Assembly (NCBI RefSeq): GCF_018398875.1
Contig: NZ_JAGWDK010000010.1
Location: 221,541-285,540, forward strand
From: Bradyrhizobium sp. sGM-13
Lineage (GTDB): Bacteria > Pseudomonadota > Alphaproteobacteria > Rhizobiales > Xanthobacteraceae
DNA: 64,000 nucleotides
Reading direction: 5' to 3'
Below, piece after piece: positions 25,573 through 34,676 of this stretch. Numbering within the stretch: position 1 is the first letter of the stretch; the number at the start of each line of letters is the position of its first letter. A program made the position numbers and the translations under genes. The notes under the pieces are model-generated. The model searched no databases, was not told the origin of the DNA, and saw only the letters and a list, made by a program, of their open reading frames with translations.

Positions 25573-26211
25573 ATGTCGCCTCGACCCGCACGTAAAGCGC
25601 TGAATGCCTACCACCATGGGGATCTTCGTGATGCCCTGGTTCAGGCCGCGTTGCACGAAGTGGAACTGGGCGGTCCCGAAGCGATCAGCATCAGCGCACT
25701 GGCCAAGAAACTCGGCGTCTCGCAGCCGGCGCCCTACAAGCATTTTGCCGATCGCGAGACGCTGCTGACGGCTGTGACGGCCGAAGCGTTCCGCCAGTTC
25801 AGCGCCATGATGCGTGCGGCGCTTGAAAAGCCGTCGAAGCAGTCGAAGCTGTCGCGCTTCGCGCAGCTCACGCTTGATTTCGGCCTGCGCCGCAACGGCA
25901 TCTATCGCCTGATGTTCGCGTCTCGAACCATGGCATGCGCGCCGAAAGGCAGCGAGCTGCATAGTGCAGCAATGGAGACCTTCGAGCTCCTGGTAGAGGC
26001 GCTGGAGGCGCCCGCTGTAGAACTGTTGCGCGAGCGGAGCGCTCTGAAGATCTGGGCTTCGCTGCACGGCGTGGTGATGCTCGCCGAACAGGGACTGCTC
26101 ACCGGCCAGGCTGCCCATGTCAGCCGAGAAGAACTGGTCGAGGACATCGTGGCGGAAACCAAGCTCGCGCTGTCAGTTGCCATCGAGAAGGCCGGCAAGG
26201 CTGGTTCATGA
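25573..26211 (+). CDS. TetR-family transcriptional regulator
   Basis: 212 residues. The N-terminal helix-turn-helix is LVQAALHEVELGGPEAISISALAKKLGVSQPAPYKHFADRETLLTAV, followed by a TetR_C-like (WHG type) ligand domain with LRRNGIYRLMFAS. It probably represses the divergent ferredoxin-P450 operon and itself. Its stop overlaps the nhaA start (ATGA, 26208-26211). Confidence 0.88.
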   Translation: MSPRPARKALNAYHHGDLRDALVQAALHEVELGGPEAISISALAKKLGVSQPAPYKHFADRETLLTAVTAEAFRQFSAMMRAALEKPSKQSKLSRFAQLTLDFGLRRNGIYRLMFASRTMACAPKGSELHSAAMETFELLVEALEAPAVELLRERSALKIWASLHGVVMLAEQGLLTGQAAHVSREELVEDIVAETKLALSVAIEKAGKAGS

Positions 26212-27410
26212 CGGCCAAGACCCCGATGGCCAAGGCTCCGACGGCCGCGCCTCACATATCCGACAATACCGACCTTTATGGCGGTATCGCGCTTGGCATC
26301 GCCGCAGCTGCAGCGCTCATCGTCGCTAACTCGCCGCTCGGGCCGCAGTATCAGGCGCTGTTGCATACCACCGGCGAGGTGCGGATCGGATCGATCGGAT
26401 TGACCAAGACGCTCGAACACTGGATCAACGACGGCTTGATGGCGGTGTTCTTTCTGCTGGTCGGCCTCGAGATCAAACGCGAGGCGATCGAGGGTGCGCT
26501 GGCGAGCCCGAAGAAAGCAGCATTGCCCGTGATCGCCGCGTTCGGCGGATTTGTCACGCCGGCCGCCATTTTTGCCGCGATCAACTGGGGCGATGCCGAG
26601 GCGTTGCGCGGCTGGGCCATACCGGCAGCCACCGACATTGCCTTTGCGCTCGGCGTCTGCGCCATGCTGGGACGCAAGGTACCGGCTGCGCTGAAAACCT
26701 TTCTATTGGCGCTCGCAATCATCGACGATCTGATGGCGATCATCGTTATCGCGATCTTCTATGCTGCCGACCTTTCGGTTCTGGCGCTGGGGCTCGGCGC
26801 GCTCGGCATCGCTGCGCTCGTGGTCCTCAACCTGCTCGATGTGCGAAGGCCCGCATTCTATCTGATCGCCGGCCTTTTCACCTGGGTCTGCGTGCTCAAA
26901 TCTGGCGTGCATGCGACACTTGCCGGTGTCGCTGTCGGCTTCGCGATGCCGCTCACTCGGCATGATGGCCACAGCCTGCTCGAGGACACCGAACATGCAC
27001 TCAAGCCGTGGGTCAGTTTCGCCATCGTGCCGCTCTTTGCCTTCGCCAATGCAGGCGTATCGTTTCATGGGCTGACCTTGGAAAAGCTGACAGGGCCGAT
27101 ACCACTTGGGATCATTGCAGGGCTGTTCATCGGCAAGCAGATCGGCGTCTTCGGCGCCTCGCTGCTCGCCGTCAGGCTGGGCCTCGCTGCCATGCCGGAC
27201 GGAGCCACGACGACGAAGTTCTATGCCACGGCCATCCTGACCGGCATCGGTTTCACCATGAGCCTCTTCATCGGAACGCTGGCGTTCGACGACGAAACCG
27301 TCCTCGCGCAGGTCCGGCTCGGCGTTCTCCTGGCGTCTGTGCTGTCCGGCATCATAGCGGCCGTAATGTTCTCCATCATCGGGAAGTCCAACGGAATTTC
27401 TTCGAAATGA
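26208..27410 (+). CDS. nhaA: Na+/H+ antiporter NhaA
   Basis: 400 residues and about 12 membrane helices. NhaA signatures: FFLLVGLEIKRE, IPAATDIAFALGV (helix IV unwound TD pair) and LALAIIDDLMAIIVIAIFY with the ion-binding Asp-Asp pair. PLFAFANAGV and GIGFTMSLFIG are present near the C-terminus. It exports Na+ for H+ in pH and salt balance at the inner membrane. Translationally coupled to the TetR gene by ATGA, which suggests shared control but no clear functional link with the P450 operon. Confidence 0.93.
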   Translation: MTAKTPMAKAPTAAPHISDNTDLYGGIALGIAAAAALIVANSPLGPQYQALLHTTGEVRIGSIGLTKTLEHWINDGLMAVFFLLVGLEIKREAIEGALASPKKAALPVIAAFGGFVTPAAIFAAINWGDAEALRGWAIPAATDIAFALGVCAMLGRKVPAALKTFLLALAIIDDLMAIIVIAIFYAADLSVLALGLGALGIAALVVLNLLDVRRPAFYLIAGLFTWVCVLKSGVHATLAGVAVGFAMPLTRHDGHSLLEDTEHALKPWVSFAIVPLFAFANAGVSFHGLTLEKLTGPIPLGIIAGLFIGKQIGVFGASLLAVRLGLAAMPDGATTTKFYATAILTGIGFTMSLFIGTLAFDDETVLAQVRLGVLLASVLSGIIAAVMFSIIGKSNGISSK

Positions 27411-27571
27411 CGGAAAGATTCGACGAGCTCGTCACCGGCGCATGACGTCCTTGCCCTGCCCGGGCGCCAGAATCCCTTGACCTCGGTTTTTCCACGCGGC
27501 GCAAACGCGCCACACCTGCCGCAAGATCGAGGGCCCGCGCGGCGACCGCTGCTTGTATTCGCCGCGGCCAA

Positions 27572-28543
27572 ATGGTCATGTGGGCGAGTCAAAGGCGGCG
27601 TCGATTGAGCACGAATATTACCAGATCTACTGCACCTCGGCGGCTGAGGTTCGCGCCAGCGCGATCTGTCAGAAGCGCGGCTTTCGGCGTGCTGGTGTCG
27701 TTCTGCCTTTCGGGTCTGGCCCTCGGAAAAGACAAAGACGACGATGAAGAAGATGCGGCAACAACCAAGCCCGCCCTGCCGAACTTCTACCTCGATATGA
27801 GAACCATCTACTCGACGTTGCCCGCCGGCTCGCTCTCGATCGGGTTTAGCGCACCTCCGTTGCTGTCGAGGCTGGCGAACCTTTCCTCGCTCCGAACCCT
27901 TACCTCGCCGTCCAGCCAAAGCGTCTCGGTCGACCTGCCCTTGACCGTCGATGTCAACGATCGGCTCTCGGTGTATGGCGGGGTCAGCGGAGCCACCTCG
28001 CAGGCGGGTACCGATCCCTGGACGACGTTCTCGATCTACGCTTTTACCGTCGGATTTCAGGCCGACATCTATCAGCAGAACGGCGGAATGTTCCCGACCA
28101 TCACCATCCAAGCCAACGCGACGCGATCGATTTCGGACGCGCCGCTGGCCACGACTGCCTACAACACCATCCTCGAGGCGGACTACGCGCTGAACGCGGA
28201 TGAGACGCGCGGGCTGCTCGCTGGCGCGCAATACGCCAGAGTGTTCGTCGATACCCCGCTCGCCCGCGTCAGCCCCGATATCATGGGCTATGTCGGCGGC
28301 TATTATCAATGGGACAACAATTGGAAGCTAACGGGCCGCTTCGGCATGCAATCCTTCGGCGGCGCGCAGCTTCTGAATCTGACGCCGTTTCCCGCATTCA
28401 CGCAGCCGATCGTGCGGTTCGACCTCGACCGCATGGATGACGACGATAATCGGCTGTTCGGCATCACCGCGCAGATCGCCTGGACGCCGAAGCCATCGTA
28501 TCAGCTAACGCTGCGAACGCCGCTCTATGCGATCAAGAACTAG
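27572..28543 (+). CDS. Exported protein of unknown function, possible outer-membrane barrel
   Basis: Up to 323 residues. After an Arg-rich n-region, residues ~34-52 (SAAFGVLVSFCLSGLALG) form a signal peptide, followed by an acidic linker KDKDDDEEDA. The mature part is rich in alternating polar and hydrophobic strands with aromatic girdle residues (FSIYAFTVGFQADIY, DIMGYVGGYYQWDNNWKLTGRFGMQSFG, TAQIAWTPKPSYQLTLRTPLYAI), like a small beta-barrel. The start is uncertain because ATG 27572, ATG 27578 and TTG 27605 are all in frame. Not recognised. The stop lies 18 bases from the convergent nasA stop. Confidence 0.65.
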   Translation: MVMWASQRRRRLSTNITRSTAPRRLRFAPARSVRSAAFGVLVSFCLSGLALGKDKDDDEEDAATTKPALPNFYLDMRTIYSTLPAGSLSIGFSAPPLLSRLANLSSLRTLTSPSSQSVSVDLPLTVDVNDRLSVYGGVSGATSQAGTDPWTTFSIYAFTVGFQADIYQQNGGMFPTITIQANATRSISDAPLATTAYNTILEADYALNADETRGLLAGAQYARVFVDTPLARVSPDIMGYVGGYYQWDNNWKLTGRFGMQSFGGAQLLNLTPFPAFTQPIVRFDLDRMDDDDNRLFGITAQIAWTPKPSYQLTLRTPLYAIKN

Positions 28544-28561
28544 CGGCGAGTGCGGCCGGTT

Positions 28562-31219
28562 TCATGCCGGATGCGGGTCGCGCACGGCCGCGCCGCGCAA
28601 TAGCTTCCCGATCTCCGGCTTGCAGGCGCCGCAATTTGTGCCGGCCTTCAGGCGGCGGCCAACGTCATCGACGCTAGCCGCTCCATTTTGGATTTCGGCC
28701 GAGATTTGGTGCTGCCCGACGCCGAAGCACGAGCAGACGATGGGCCCGACGTCCTGAGCGGCATCGAGCGGCTGCCCTGTCAACAGCGACATCCGCGCAC
28801 TCGGTGACAATTCCTGTTCCGCGAATAGGCCAGAGAGCCACGACCGCGAAACCAACCTGTGATCGGGCGCAATGAACACGCAGCCTTCCAGCCGGCCGTC
28901 ACGAACGGCCGCGTAGCGGAAGCGGCCAACCTTCGGATCGCGATAGGCGATCCACTCGATGTCGTGCCCGACTCGGAGTTGCGCCCGTGCCCAATCGCGC
29001 CAGCTCGGCGGCCGCTCGTCGCCGGCGAGTTCCATCCGCCAACACGTCCCCGAAAGCCCGCCGACCCAGTAACCCGCGGCGGGACGCTCGATCTCCCTGC
29101 GGCTGAGGATGAAGGCATGCCATTTCGGCAAGTAAGCGGCTGTCTTGACCGGCGTGTGCTTGGACTCTGGCTGTCCGGAGATCGGATCGGTCGCCGGATT
29201 GACCAGCGCGTTGACCCGGCCCTCGCCGGCATACTCGCCATTCCAGTGCATCGGCACGAACACGCAGCCGCGCCGCTGCTCAGCGGTGACGACGACGCGC
29301 GCCACCATCTCGCCCCACGGGCTGGTCAGCCGCGCAAGCCCGCCATTCTCCACGCCGGCCATGCGCGCGTCATCGGGATGGAATTCGGCATGCGGCTCGA
29401 AAACATGCGCCAGCAGCCGGGGCGATTTCCCGGTCCGCGTCATGGTGTGCCATTGATCGCGGACCCGCCCGGTATTGAGCACCAGCGGATAGTCGCGGCT
29501 GGTTGCGTTGACGGCAGCACGCGGCGTCACCGGCACGAAACGGGCTTTGCGGTCGGCAGTGAAGAATTCGCGCGTTTCGAACATCCGTGGCGTGCCGGTC
29601 GGATACTCGCGCGTCACAGGCCATTGGATCGGAGTAAGCGCATCGTAAGCGCGGTCGTCGAGCGTGTTCAGGGCCGACAGGTCGAAATCGCGCGTCCCGT
29701 TATTCTCGAAACTCGAAAGCCCGGCATGCTCGCGGAAGATCGCCGCAGCGCTCGGATAGTCGAACCCCGAAAAGCCCATGCGCCGGGCGACGTCGCAGAC
29801 GGTCTGCCAATCGGCCCTTGCGGCGCCGGGCGCCGGCAGGAACGATCGCTGCCGGGAAATGCGGCGTTCGGAGTTGGTGACGGTGCCGTCCTTTTCGCCC
29901 CAGGTGAGCGCCGGCAGCAACACGTGTGCATGACGCGTGGTGTCGGTATGCCGCATGCAATCGGACACGACGACGAGCTCGCATCCCTCTAGTGCGCCGC
30001 GCACGCGATCGGCATCCGGCAGGCTGACCAGCGGATTGGTGGACATGATCCAGACCGCCTTGATGCGCCGATCGGCAATCGCGTCGAACATGTCAATGGC
30101 CTTGAGGCCCTGCTTGTCCGCGATCACAGGCGATTGCCAGAAGCGTTGAACGATGTCGCGATGCTGCGGGTTCTCGATCTCCATATGGGCGGCGAGCTGG
30201 TTGGCCAGCCCGCCGACTTCCCGGCCGCCCATGGCGTTGGGTTGCCCGGTCAGCGAGAATGGCCCCATACCCGGCCGCCCGATGCGGCCGGTCAACAAAT
30301 GACAGTTGATGATCGAATTGACCTTGTCGACGCCGCTGCTCGACTGGTTGATACCTTGCGAATAGAGCGTGACGACCCGCTCGGTTCTGGCAAACCAGTC
30401 GAAGAACAACGCCACTGCGCCCTCGCCCAGCCCACAGATGTCGGCCGTCTGTGCGACCGTCTGGCCGGCGACCTGCCGCAGCGCGGCTTCGGCTCCGGTG
30501 GTGAAGCCATCCACGAACGCGCGATCGATGGCGTTGCGCGATGCAAGATGCGCAAGCAACCCGTTGAACAGCACGGAGTCGCTGCCCGAGCGAAGCGGCA
30601 GGTGCAGATCGGCGCCGTCACATGTTGCGGTCCGCCGCGGGTCGATCACGACGATGCGGCACGCGGGGTTGCTGGCCTTGGCCGCCACCATGCGCTGGTA
30701 GAGGATCGGATGGCACCAGGCGGCATTGGAGCCGACGAACACCAGGAGATCGGCGGTCTCGAGATCCTCATAACAACCCGGAACGGTGTCGCTGCCGAAC
30801 GCACGCTTGTGGCCTGCCACGCTCGAGGCCATGCACAGCCGCGAGTTGGTGTCGATGTTCGCAGTGCCGATGAAGCCCTTGGCGAGCTTGTTGATGACGT
30901 AATAGTCCTCGGTGAGAATCTGGCCGGAGACATAGAACGCGATCGAATCCGGTCCATGCTCGCGGATGATTCTGCCAAATCCTTCCGCGACATGATCGAG
31001 CGCCGTATCCCAGTTCGTTTCCTGCCCGTTGACCACAGGCGCGAGCAGCCGCCCCTCGAGGCCGATGGTCTCGGCGAGCGCCGAGCCTTTCGCGCACAGC
31101 CGCCCGAAATTGGCGGGATGAAGCGGATCGCCCCGGACGGTCACGGCGCCGGCGGGACCCCTGTCAGCGACAACGCCGCAGCCGACCCCGCAATACGGAC
31201 AGGTTGTCTTCACTGGCAC
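28562..31219 (-). CDS. nasA: Assimilatory nitrate reductase, catalytic subunit
   Basis: 885 residues from GTG 31219 (GTG 31213 is equally possible). The N-terminal 4Fe-4S site is C7-x2-C10-x3-C14-x27-C42. The molybdopterin-MGD domains follow, with SSSGVDKVNSIINCHLLTGRIG and GQPNAMGGREVGGLAN typical of the NasA/NarB class. The molybdenum Cys is in the NSRLCMASSV region. The last ~50 residues (VCSCFGVGQ...GTNCGACKPEIGKLL) form a BFD-type [2Fe-2S] domain that can accept electrons. Reduces nitrate to nitrite in the cytoplasm. Lies 13 bases downstream of nirD. No separate NasB-type reductase gene is present. Confidence 0.93.
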   Translation of the reverse strand: MPVKTTCPYCGVGCGVVADRGPAGAVTVRGDPLHPANFGRLCAKGSALAETIGLEGRLLAPVVNGQETNWDTALDHVAEGFGRIIREHGPDSIAFYVSGQILTEDYYVINKLAKGFIGTANIDTNSRLCMASSVAGHKRAFGSDTVPGCYEDLETADLLVFVGSNAAWCHPILYQRMVAAKASNPACRIVVIDPRRTATCDGADLHLPLRSGSDSVLFNGLLAHLASRNAIDRAFVDGFTTGAEAALRQVAGQTVAQTADICGLGEGAVALFFDWFARTERVVTLYSQGINQSSSGVDKVNSIINCHLLTGRIGRPGMGPFSLTGQPNAMGGREVGGLANQLAAHMEIENPQHRDIVQRFWQSPVIADKQGLKAIDMFDAIADRRIKAVWIMSTNPLVSLPDADRVRGALEGCELVVVSDCMRHTDTTRHAHVLLPALTWGEKDGTVTNSERRISRQRSFLPAPGAARADWQTVCDVARRMGFSGFDYPSAAAIFREHAGLSSFENNGTRDFDLSALNTLDDRAYDALTPIQWPVTREYPTGTPRMFETREFFTADRKARFVPVTPRAAVNATSRDYPLVLNTGRVRDQWHTMTRTGKSPRLLAHVFEPHAEFHPDDARMAGVENGGLARLTSPWGEMVARVVVTAEQRRGCVFVPMHWNGEYAGEGRVNALVNPATDPISGQPESKHTPVKTAAYLPKWHAFILSRREIERPAAGYWVGGLSGTCWRMELAGDERPPSWRDWARAQLRVGHDIEWIAYRDPKVGRFRYAAVRDGRLEGCVFIAPDHRLVSRSWLSGLFAEQELSPSARMSLLTGQPLDAAQDVGPIVCSCFGVGQHQISAEIQNGAASVDDVGRRLKAGTNCGACKPEIGKLLRGAAVRDPHPA

Positions 31220-31232
31220 GGGGCGATCACCC

Positions 31233-31568
31233 TCACTCGGCGGGCACAGCCGTTGCCGTTTGGACGCTAAGCCAGACCATGCCGTTCTCCACTTTGGTCG
31301 GGTGCGCGCGCGTGCATCCCTCGTCGGGCGCGACCGCCATGCCGCTTCTGAGCTCGATGACGAAATTGTGCAGCGGACAGGTGACGCGCTTGTTGTGGAC
31401 GATGCCTTGCGACAACGGTCCGCCCTTGTGCGGACAGCGGTCATCGAGCGCGAACACCTCGTCCTCGCTGGTCCGGAATACTGCAATGTCTCCGGAGGCC
31501 GTCCTCACCACGCGCGAGCCGAGAACGGGAATGTCGTTCAACGCCCCGATTTCGATCCATTTGGTCAT
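31233..31568 (-). CDS. nirD: Nitrite reductase (NADH) small subunit
   Basis: 111 residues with a Rieske-like fold. DDRCPHKGGPLSQGIV and TCPLHNFVIELRSG give CPH and CPLH, so the 2Fe-2S ligand pattern C-x-H ... C-x2-H is kept, unlike many NirD proteins in which it is lost. NirD pairs with NirB. Its ATG overlaps the nirB stop (31565-31568). Confidence 0.93.
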   Translation of the reverse strand: MTKWIEIGALNDIPVLGSRVVRTASGDIAVFRTSEDEVFALDDRCPHKGGPLSQGIVHNKRVTCPLHNFVIELRSGMAVAPDEGCTRAHPTKVENGMVWLSVQTATAVPAE

Positions 31569-34024
31569 GCGAGTTCGAGCTCCGCCAACGGGGTGAATTC
31601 GTTACGGTCGACGCCGCGCTGGGCGCGCGCCGCCCAGGGATCGCTCTGCGAGAATTGCTGCGAATAGGCGAAACGGCTGAACAGCGCCTTGCGGTTGGCG
31701 ACATCGTCGACCACCTGCTTGCGGATCGCGTCGAGGCCGACCCGATCGCACCACTTGTACATGCGCTCCAGATACCAGCCCTGTTCGCGATAGAGCTGCG
31801 TCAGCGCAGCGATGATTTCGAGCGTCTCCTCCTCCGTCGCTGCCTTGGCCAGGAATTCGGTTCCCTTGATGTGAAGACCGGCAGCGCCGGCGAAATGGAT
31901 CTCGAATCCGGAATCGACGCAGACGACGCCGACGTCCTTGCAGGTTGCTTCCGCGCAGTTACGCGGACAACCGGAGACCGCAAGCTTCACCTTGGCCGGC
32001 GTCCACGAACCCCACATGAACTTTTCGAGCTTGATACCGAGGCCGGTCGAATCCTGCGTGCCGAAACGGCACCATTCCGATCCGACACAAGTCTTCACCG
32101 TGCGCAATCCCTTGGCATAGGCATGGCCCGACACCATCCCTGCATTATTGAGATCGGCCCAGACCGCGGGCAGGTCCTCCTTCTTTACGCCCAGAAGATC
32201 GATGCGCTGTCCGCCGGTCACCTTGACGGTCGGAATCTTGAACTTGTCCGCGACGTCGGCAATGGCGCGCAGTTCATCCGGCGTCGTGACGCCGCCCCAC
32301 ATCCGCGGCACGACAGAGTACGTTCCGTCCTTCTGGATATTGGCGTGGACGCGCTCGTTGATATAGCGCGACTGCTGATCATCGCGATACTCGCCGGGCC
32401 AGGTGGCGAGCAGATAATAGTTCAGGGCAGGCCGGCAGGAGTGGCATCCGTTCGGCGTTTTCCAGTCCATGAACTTCATGACATCGGGGATGATTTTCAA
32501 TCCATTCTCGACGATGACGCGGCGCGCGTCATCGTGGCTGTGATCGGTGCACGCGCACATCGGCTTGACCTTCGGCGCCGCCGAATAGTCGCCGCCGAGC
32601 GTGAAAGCGAGAACCTGCTCGACCAGGCCGGTACAGGAGCCGCACGACGACGACGCCTTGGTGTGGGCACGCACGTCGTCGATCGTGAAGAGCTTCTTTT
32701 CGCTGATTGCCTTGACGATCGTTCCCTTGCAGACGCCGTTGCATCCGCAGATTTCCGTATCATCGCTCATGGCGGCGACCGAGTTCTTGCCGCTATGGCC
32801 GCCGTCGCCGAGATTGGCGGCACCGAACACCAGCCGCTCGCGCATCTGCGAAACGTCGGTGCCGTCGCGCAGATGCTGGAAGTACCACGGGCCGTCGATG
32901 GTATCGCCATAGAGCACGGCGCCGACGATCTTCTTGTCGCGCAGGATGATGCGCTTGTAGACGCCGCGGGAGGCGTCCTGCATGACGATCTCTTCCTTGT
33001 CCGCACCCGGCGCGAAGTCGCCGGCGGAGAACAGGTCGATCCCGGTCACCTTCAGTTTGGTCGAAACCACCGACCCGTCATAGGTGGCGAAACCCTTCAT
33101 GGCGAGGTGGTTGGCGCAGACCTTGGCCTGGTCGAACAAGGGAGCCACGAGCCCGTAGGTCTGGCGCCGGTGCTGCACGCATTCGCCGACGGCGTAGATT
33201 CGGCCGTCGTAGGTCTGCATGGTGTCGGAGACCACGATGCCGCGCTCGCAATAGAGGCCTGCCTTACGCGCCAGCTCGATATTCGGGCGGATGCCGACCG
33301 CCATCACGACCAGATCCGCAGGGATCTCCTCGCCGTCGGCGAAGCGCACAGCGGTTACGCGATCCTCGCCGAGAATCGCCTCCGTTTGCGCCGGCATCTT
33401 GAACACCATGCCGCGCTCTTCCAGCGACTTGCGCAGCAATCCGCCCGCGACCTGATCGAGCTGGCGCTCCATCAGCGTGTCGAGCAGATGCACGACGGTG
33501 ACGTTCATGCCGCGCTTCATCAGGCCGTTGGCCGCTTCGAGGCCAAGCAGACCGCCGCCGATCACGACGGCGTTCTTGAAGCTCGTCGAGGCTTGGACCA
33601 TGTGCTCGACGTCCTGGATATCGCGAAAGCCGATGACGCCCCGGAGATCCTTGCCCGGAAGCGGCAACATGATCGGGTTCGAGCCGGTGGCGATCAGCAG
33701 GCGATCGTAGGGTACCCGCGCGCCCTCTCTCGTCACGACTTCGCAGGTACGCCGATCGATCATCTCGATCATCTCGCCCTTGCGCAGCGTGATCCCGTTG
33801 TCCTCGTACCACTGCTCCGTGTTGAGCATGATGTCGTCGACGGTCTTCTCGCCGGCAAGCACGGGCGACAGCAGAATCCGGTTGTAGTTGCCGTATGGCT
33901 CGGAGCCGAACACGGTGATGTCATAGAGATGGGGCGCACGGTCCAGCAGCAATTCCACGGTGCGGATGCCGGCCATGCCGTTGCCGATCACAACCAACTT
34001 CGGCTTGTTTACTTTGTCGAGCAT
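31565..34024 (-). CDS. nirB: Nitrite reductase (NADH) large subunit
   Basis: 819 residues. An FAD/NAD pyridine-nucleotide oxidoreductase module lies at 1-320 (VVIGNGMAG; VVIGGGLLGLEAA). A BFD-type [2Fe-2S] domain follows, with C426, C428, C461 and C464, then a second Cys-poor BFD-like segment near 520-540. The siroheme/4Fe-4S sulfite-nitrite reductase domain has ligands C646-x5-C652 and C686-x3-C690. It reduces nitrite to ammonium with NADH in the cytoplasm. First gene of the nirB-nirD-nasA operon, transcribed away from the transporter gene through a 650-bp control region. Confidence 0.95.
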   Translation of the reverse strand: MLDKVNKPKLVVIGNGMAGIRTVELLLDRAPHLYDITVFGSEPYGNYNRILLSPVLAGEKTVDDIMLNTEQWYEDNGITLRKGEMIEMIDRRTCEVVTREGARVPYDRLLIATGSNPIMLPLPGKDLRGVIGFRDIQDVEHMVQASTSFKNAVVIGGGLLGLEAANGLMKRGMNVTVVHLLDTLMERQLDQVAGGLLRKSLEERGMVFKMPAQTEAILGEDRVTAVRFADGEEIPADLVVMAVGIRPNIELARKAGLYCERGIVVSDTMQTYDGRIYAVGECVQHRRQTYGLVAPLFDQAKVCANHLAMKGFATYDGSVVSTKLKVTGIDLFSAGDFAPGADKEEIVMQDASRGVYKRIILRDKKIVGAVLYGDTIDGPWYFQHLRDGTDVSQMRERLVFGAANLGDGGHSGKNSVAAMSDDTEICGCNGVCKGTIVKAISEKKLFTIDDVRAHTKASSSCGSCTGLVEQVLAFTLGGDYSAAPKVKPMCACTDHSHDDARRVIVENGLKIIPDVMKFMDWKTPNGCHSCRPALNYYLLATWPGEYRDDQQSRYINERVHANIQKDGTYSVVPRMWGGVTTPDELRAIADVADKFKIPTVKVTGGQRIDLLGVKKEDLPAVWADLNNAGMVSGHAYAKGLRTVKTCVGSEWCRFGTQDSTGLGIKLEKFMWGSWTPAKVKLAVSGCPRNCAEATCKDVGVVCVDSGFEIHFAGAAGLHIKGTEFLAKAATEEETLEIIAALTQLYREQGWYLERMYKWCDRVGLDAIRKQVVDDVANRKALFSRFAYSQQFSQSDPWAARAQRGVDRNEFTPLAELELA

Positions 34025-34165
34025 GCTCTGCCTTCTAATTCAGGTTCCGATGGCCCCGCTCGGCGACGCAACTCTGCATCGTCGATTGGCGAGAATTATT
34101 GATGATTGAGGAGCGCCCATCGGCGGGCAGAGTATCGTCGACTATGACGATCGATATCTCATGTA

Positions 34166-34181
34166 TTCAAGAGACGTGCCA
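34166..34181 (-). promoter_or_regulatory. Candidate sigma-54 promoter for nirB-nirD-nasA
   Basis: Reading the minus strand: TGGCACGTCTCTTGAA. The -24 part TGGCACG is a full consensus match. The -12 part is TTGAA instead of TTGCA/T, so the second invariant GC is GA. The implied start is near 34155, leaving a leader of about 130 bases before nirB. Confidence 0.55.
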
Positions 34182-34539
34182 ACGCCGAACCCGTAATTCT
34201 TCGGGCGCAACACAGCGCTTCAGTCGATTAATCGTGAACTGGCTGCACCATCGCGTGCATAGATGCCCAAAAAATCACCCGTACGGGCTATCCGTTGTGC
34301 ACAACCGGAATACTTCACCATGACTCGATGGCAATGTGCCCGTGGAAATAGCACGGCGCGGACTGGCGGGTTTCAGGAGAGCCTTCTCCGTTAATACTTC
34401 GCACAGCATAATAAAACACCACACTGCTCGTTCGAGCGGCTGGTTTTGCCAACAAACGGAGCAGCGGCCGCATTCGCGGCAGTTTGGGCGCACCTGGCAA
34501 GGTACTGCAAATACACGCCAAGTGGCGCGCTTGTTTGTC

Positions 34540-34555
34540 TGGCACGTGAATTGCT
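34540..34555 (+). promoter_or_regulatory. Sigma-54 promoter of the nitrate transporter gene
   Basis: TGGCACGTGAATTGCT matches the -24/-12 consensus TGGCACG-N4-TTGCW at every fixed position with the GG and GC exactly 10 bases apart. The expected transcription start is about 34566, giving a ~110-base leader before the ATG at 34677. Confidence 0.8.
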
Positions 34556-34629
34556 GACGCTGAGACCTAGAGTGCGTCTCAACGACGAGCCGACTCGCTT
34601 CCCAAATTCCGTCTCTTTGTGCCGAGATC

Positions 34630-34648
34630 ACCGCGCGGCCCGCGCGGT
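34630..34648 (+). promoter_or_regulatory. Leader hairpin upstream of the nitrate transporter
   Basis: ACCGCGCG-GCC-CGCGCGGT folds into a perfect 8-bp stem 29 bases before the start codon, inside the predicted transcript. There is no following U-run. It could be part of a NasT-type antitermination leader or may simply limit ribosome access. The role is inferred. Confidence 0.4.
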
Positions 34649-34676
34649 ATCACAGGCCGCTGTTCGAGGCTGCTCG

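Larger units (their letters stand above)
34025..34676. promoter_or_regulatory. Divergent control region of the nitrate assimilation genes
   Basis: This 650-bp gap has no credible gene. It holds two sigma-54-type promoters facing outward (34166-34181 minus and 34540-34555 plus). Between them lie an imperfect NtrC-type palindrome TGCACCATCGCGTGCA (34244-34259) and the exact palindrome GTTGTGCACAAC (34294-34305). The transporter leader contains a perfect 8-bp hairpin (34630-34648). The layout fits nitrogen-status control through NtrC with possible leader-RNA control. Confidence 0.7.

Noticed and set aside
28859..29992. 377-residue plus-strand frame inside nasA
   Set aside because: Antisense to conserved molybdopterin-enzyme sequence and lacking a ribosome binding site.
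31655..34102. 815-residue open frame opposite nirB
   Set aside because: It is the antisense shadow of nirB. Its product is His/Asp/Arg rich with no known domain, while nirB on the other strand has complete cofactor motifs.
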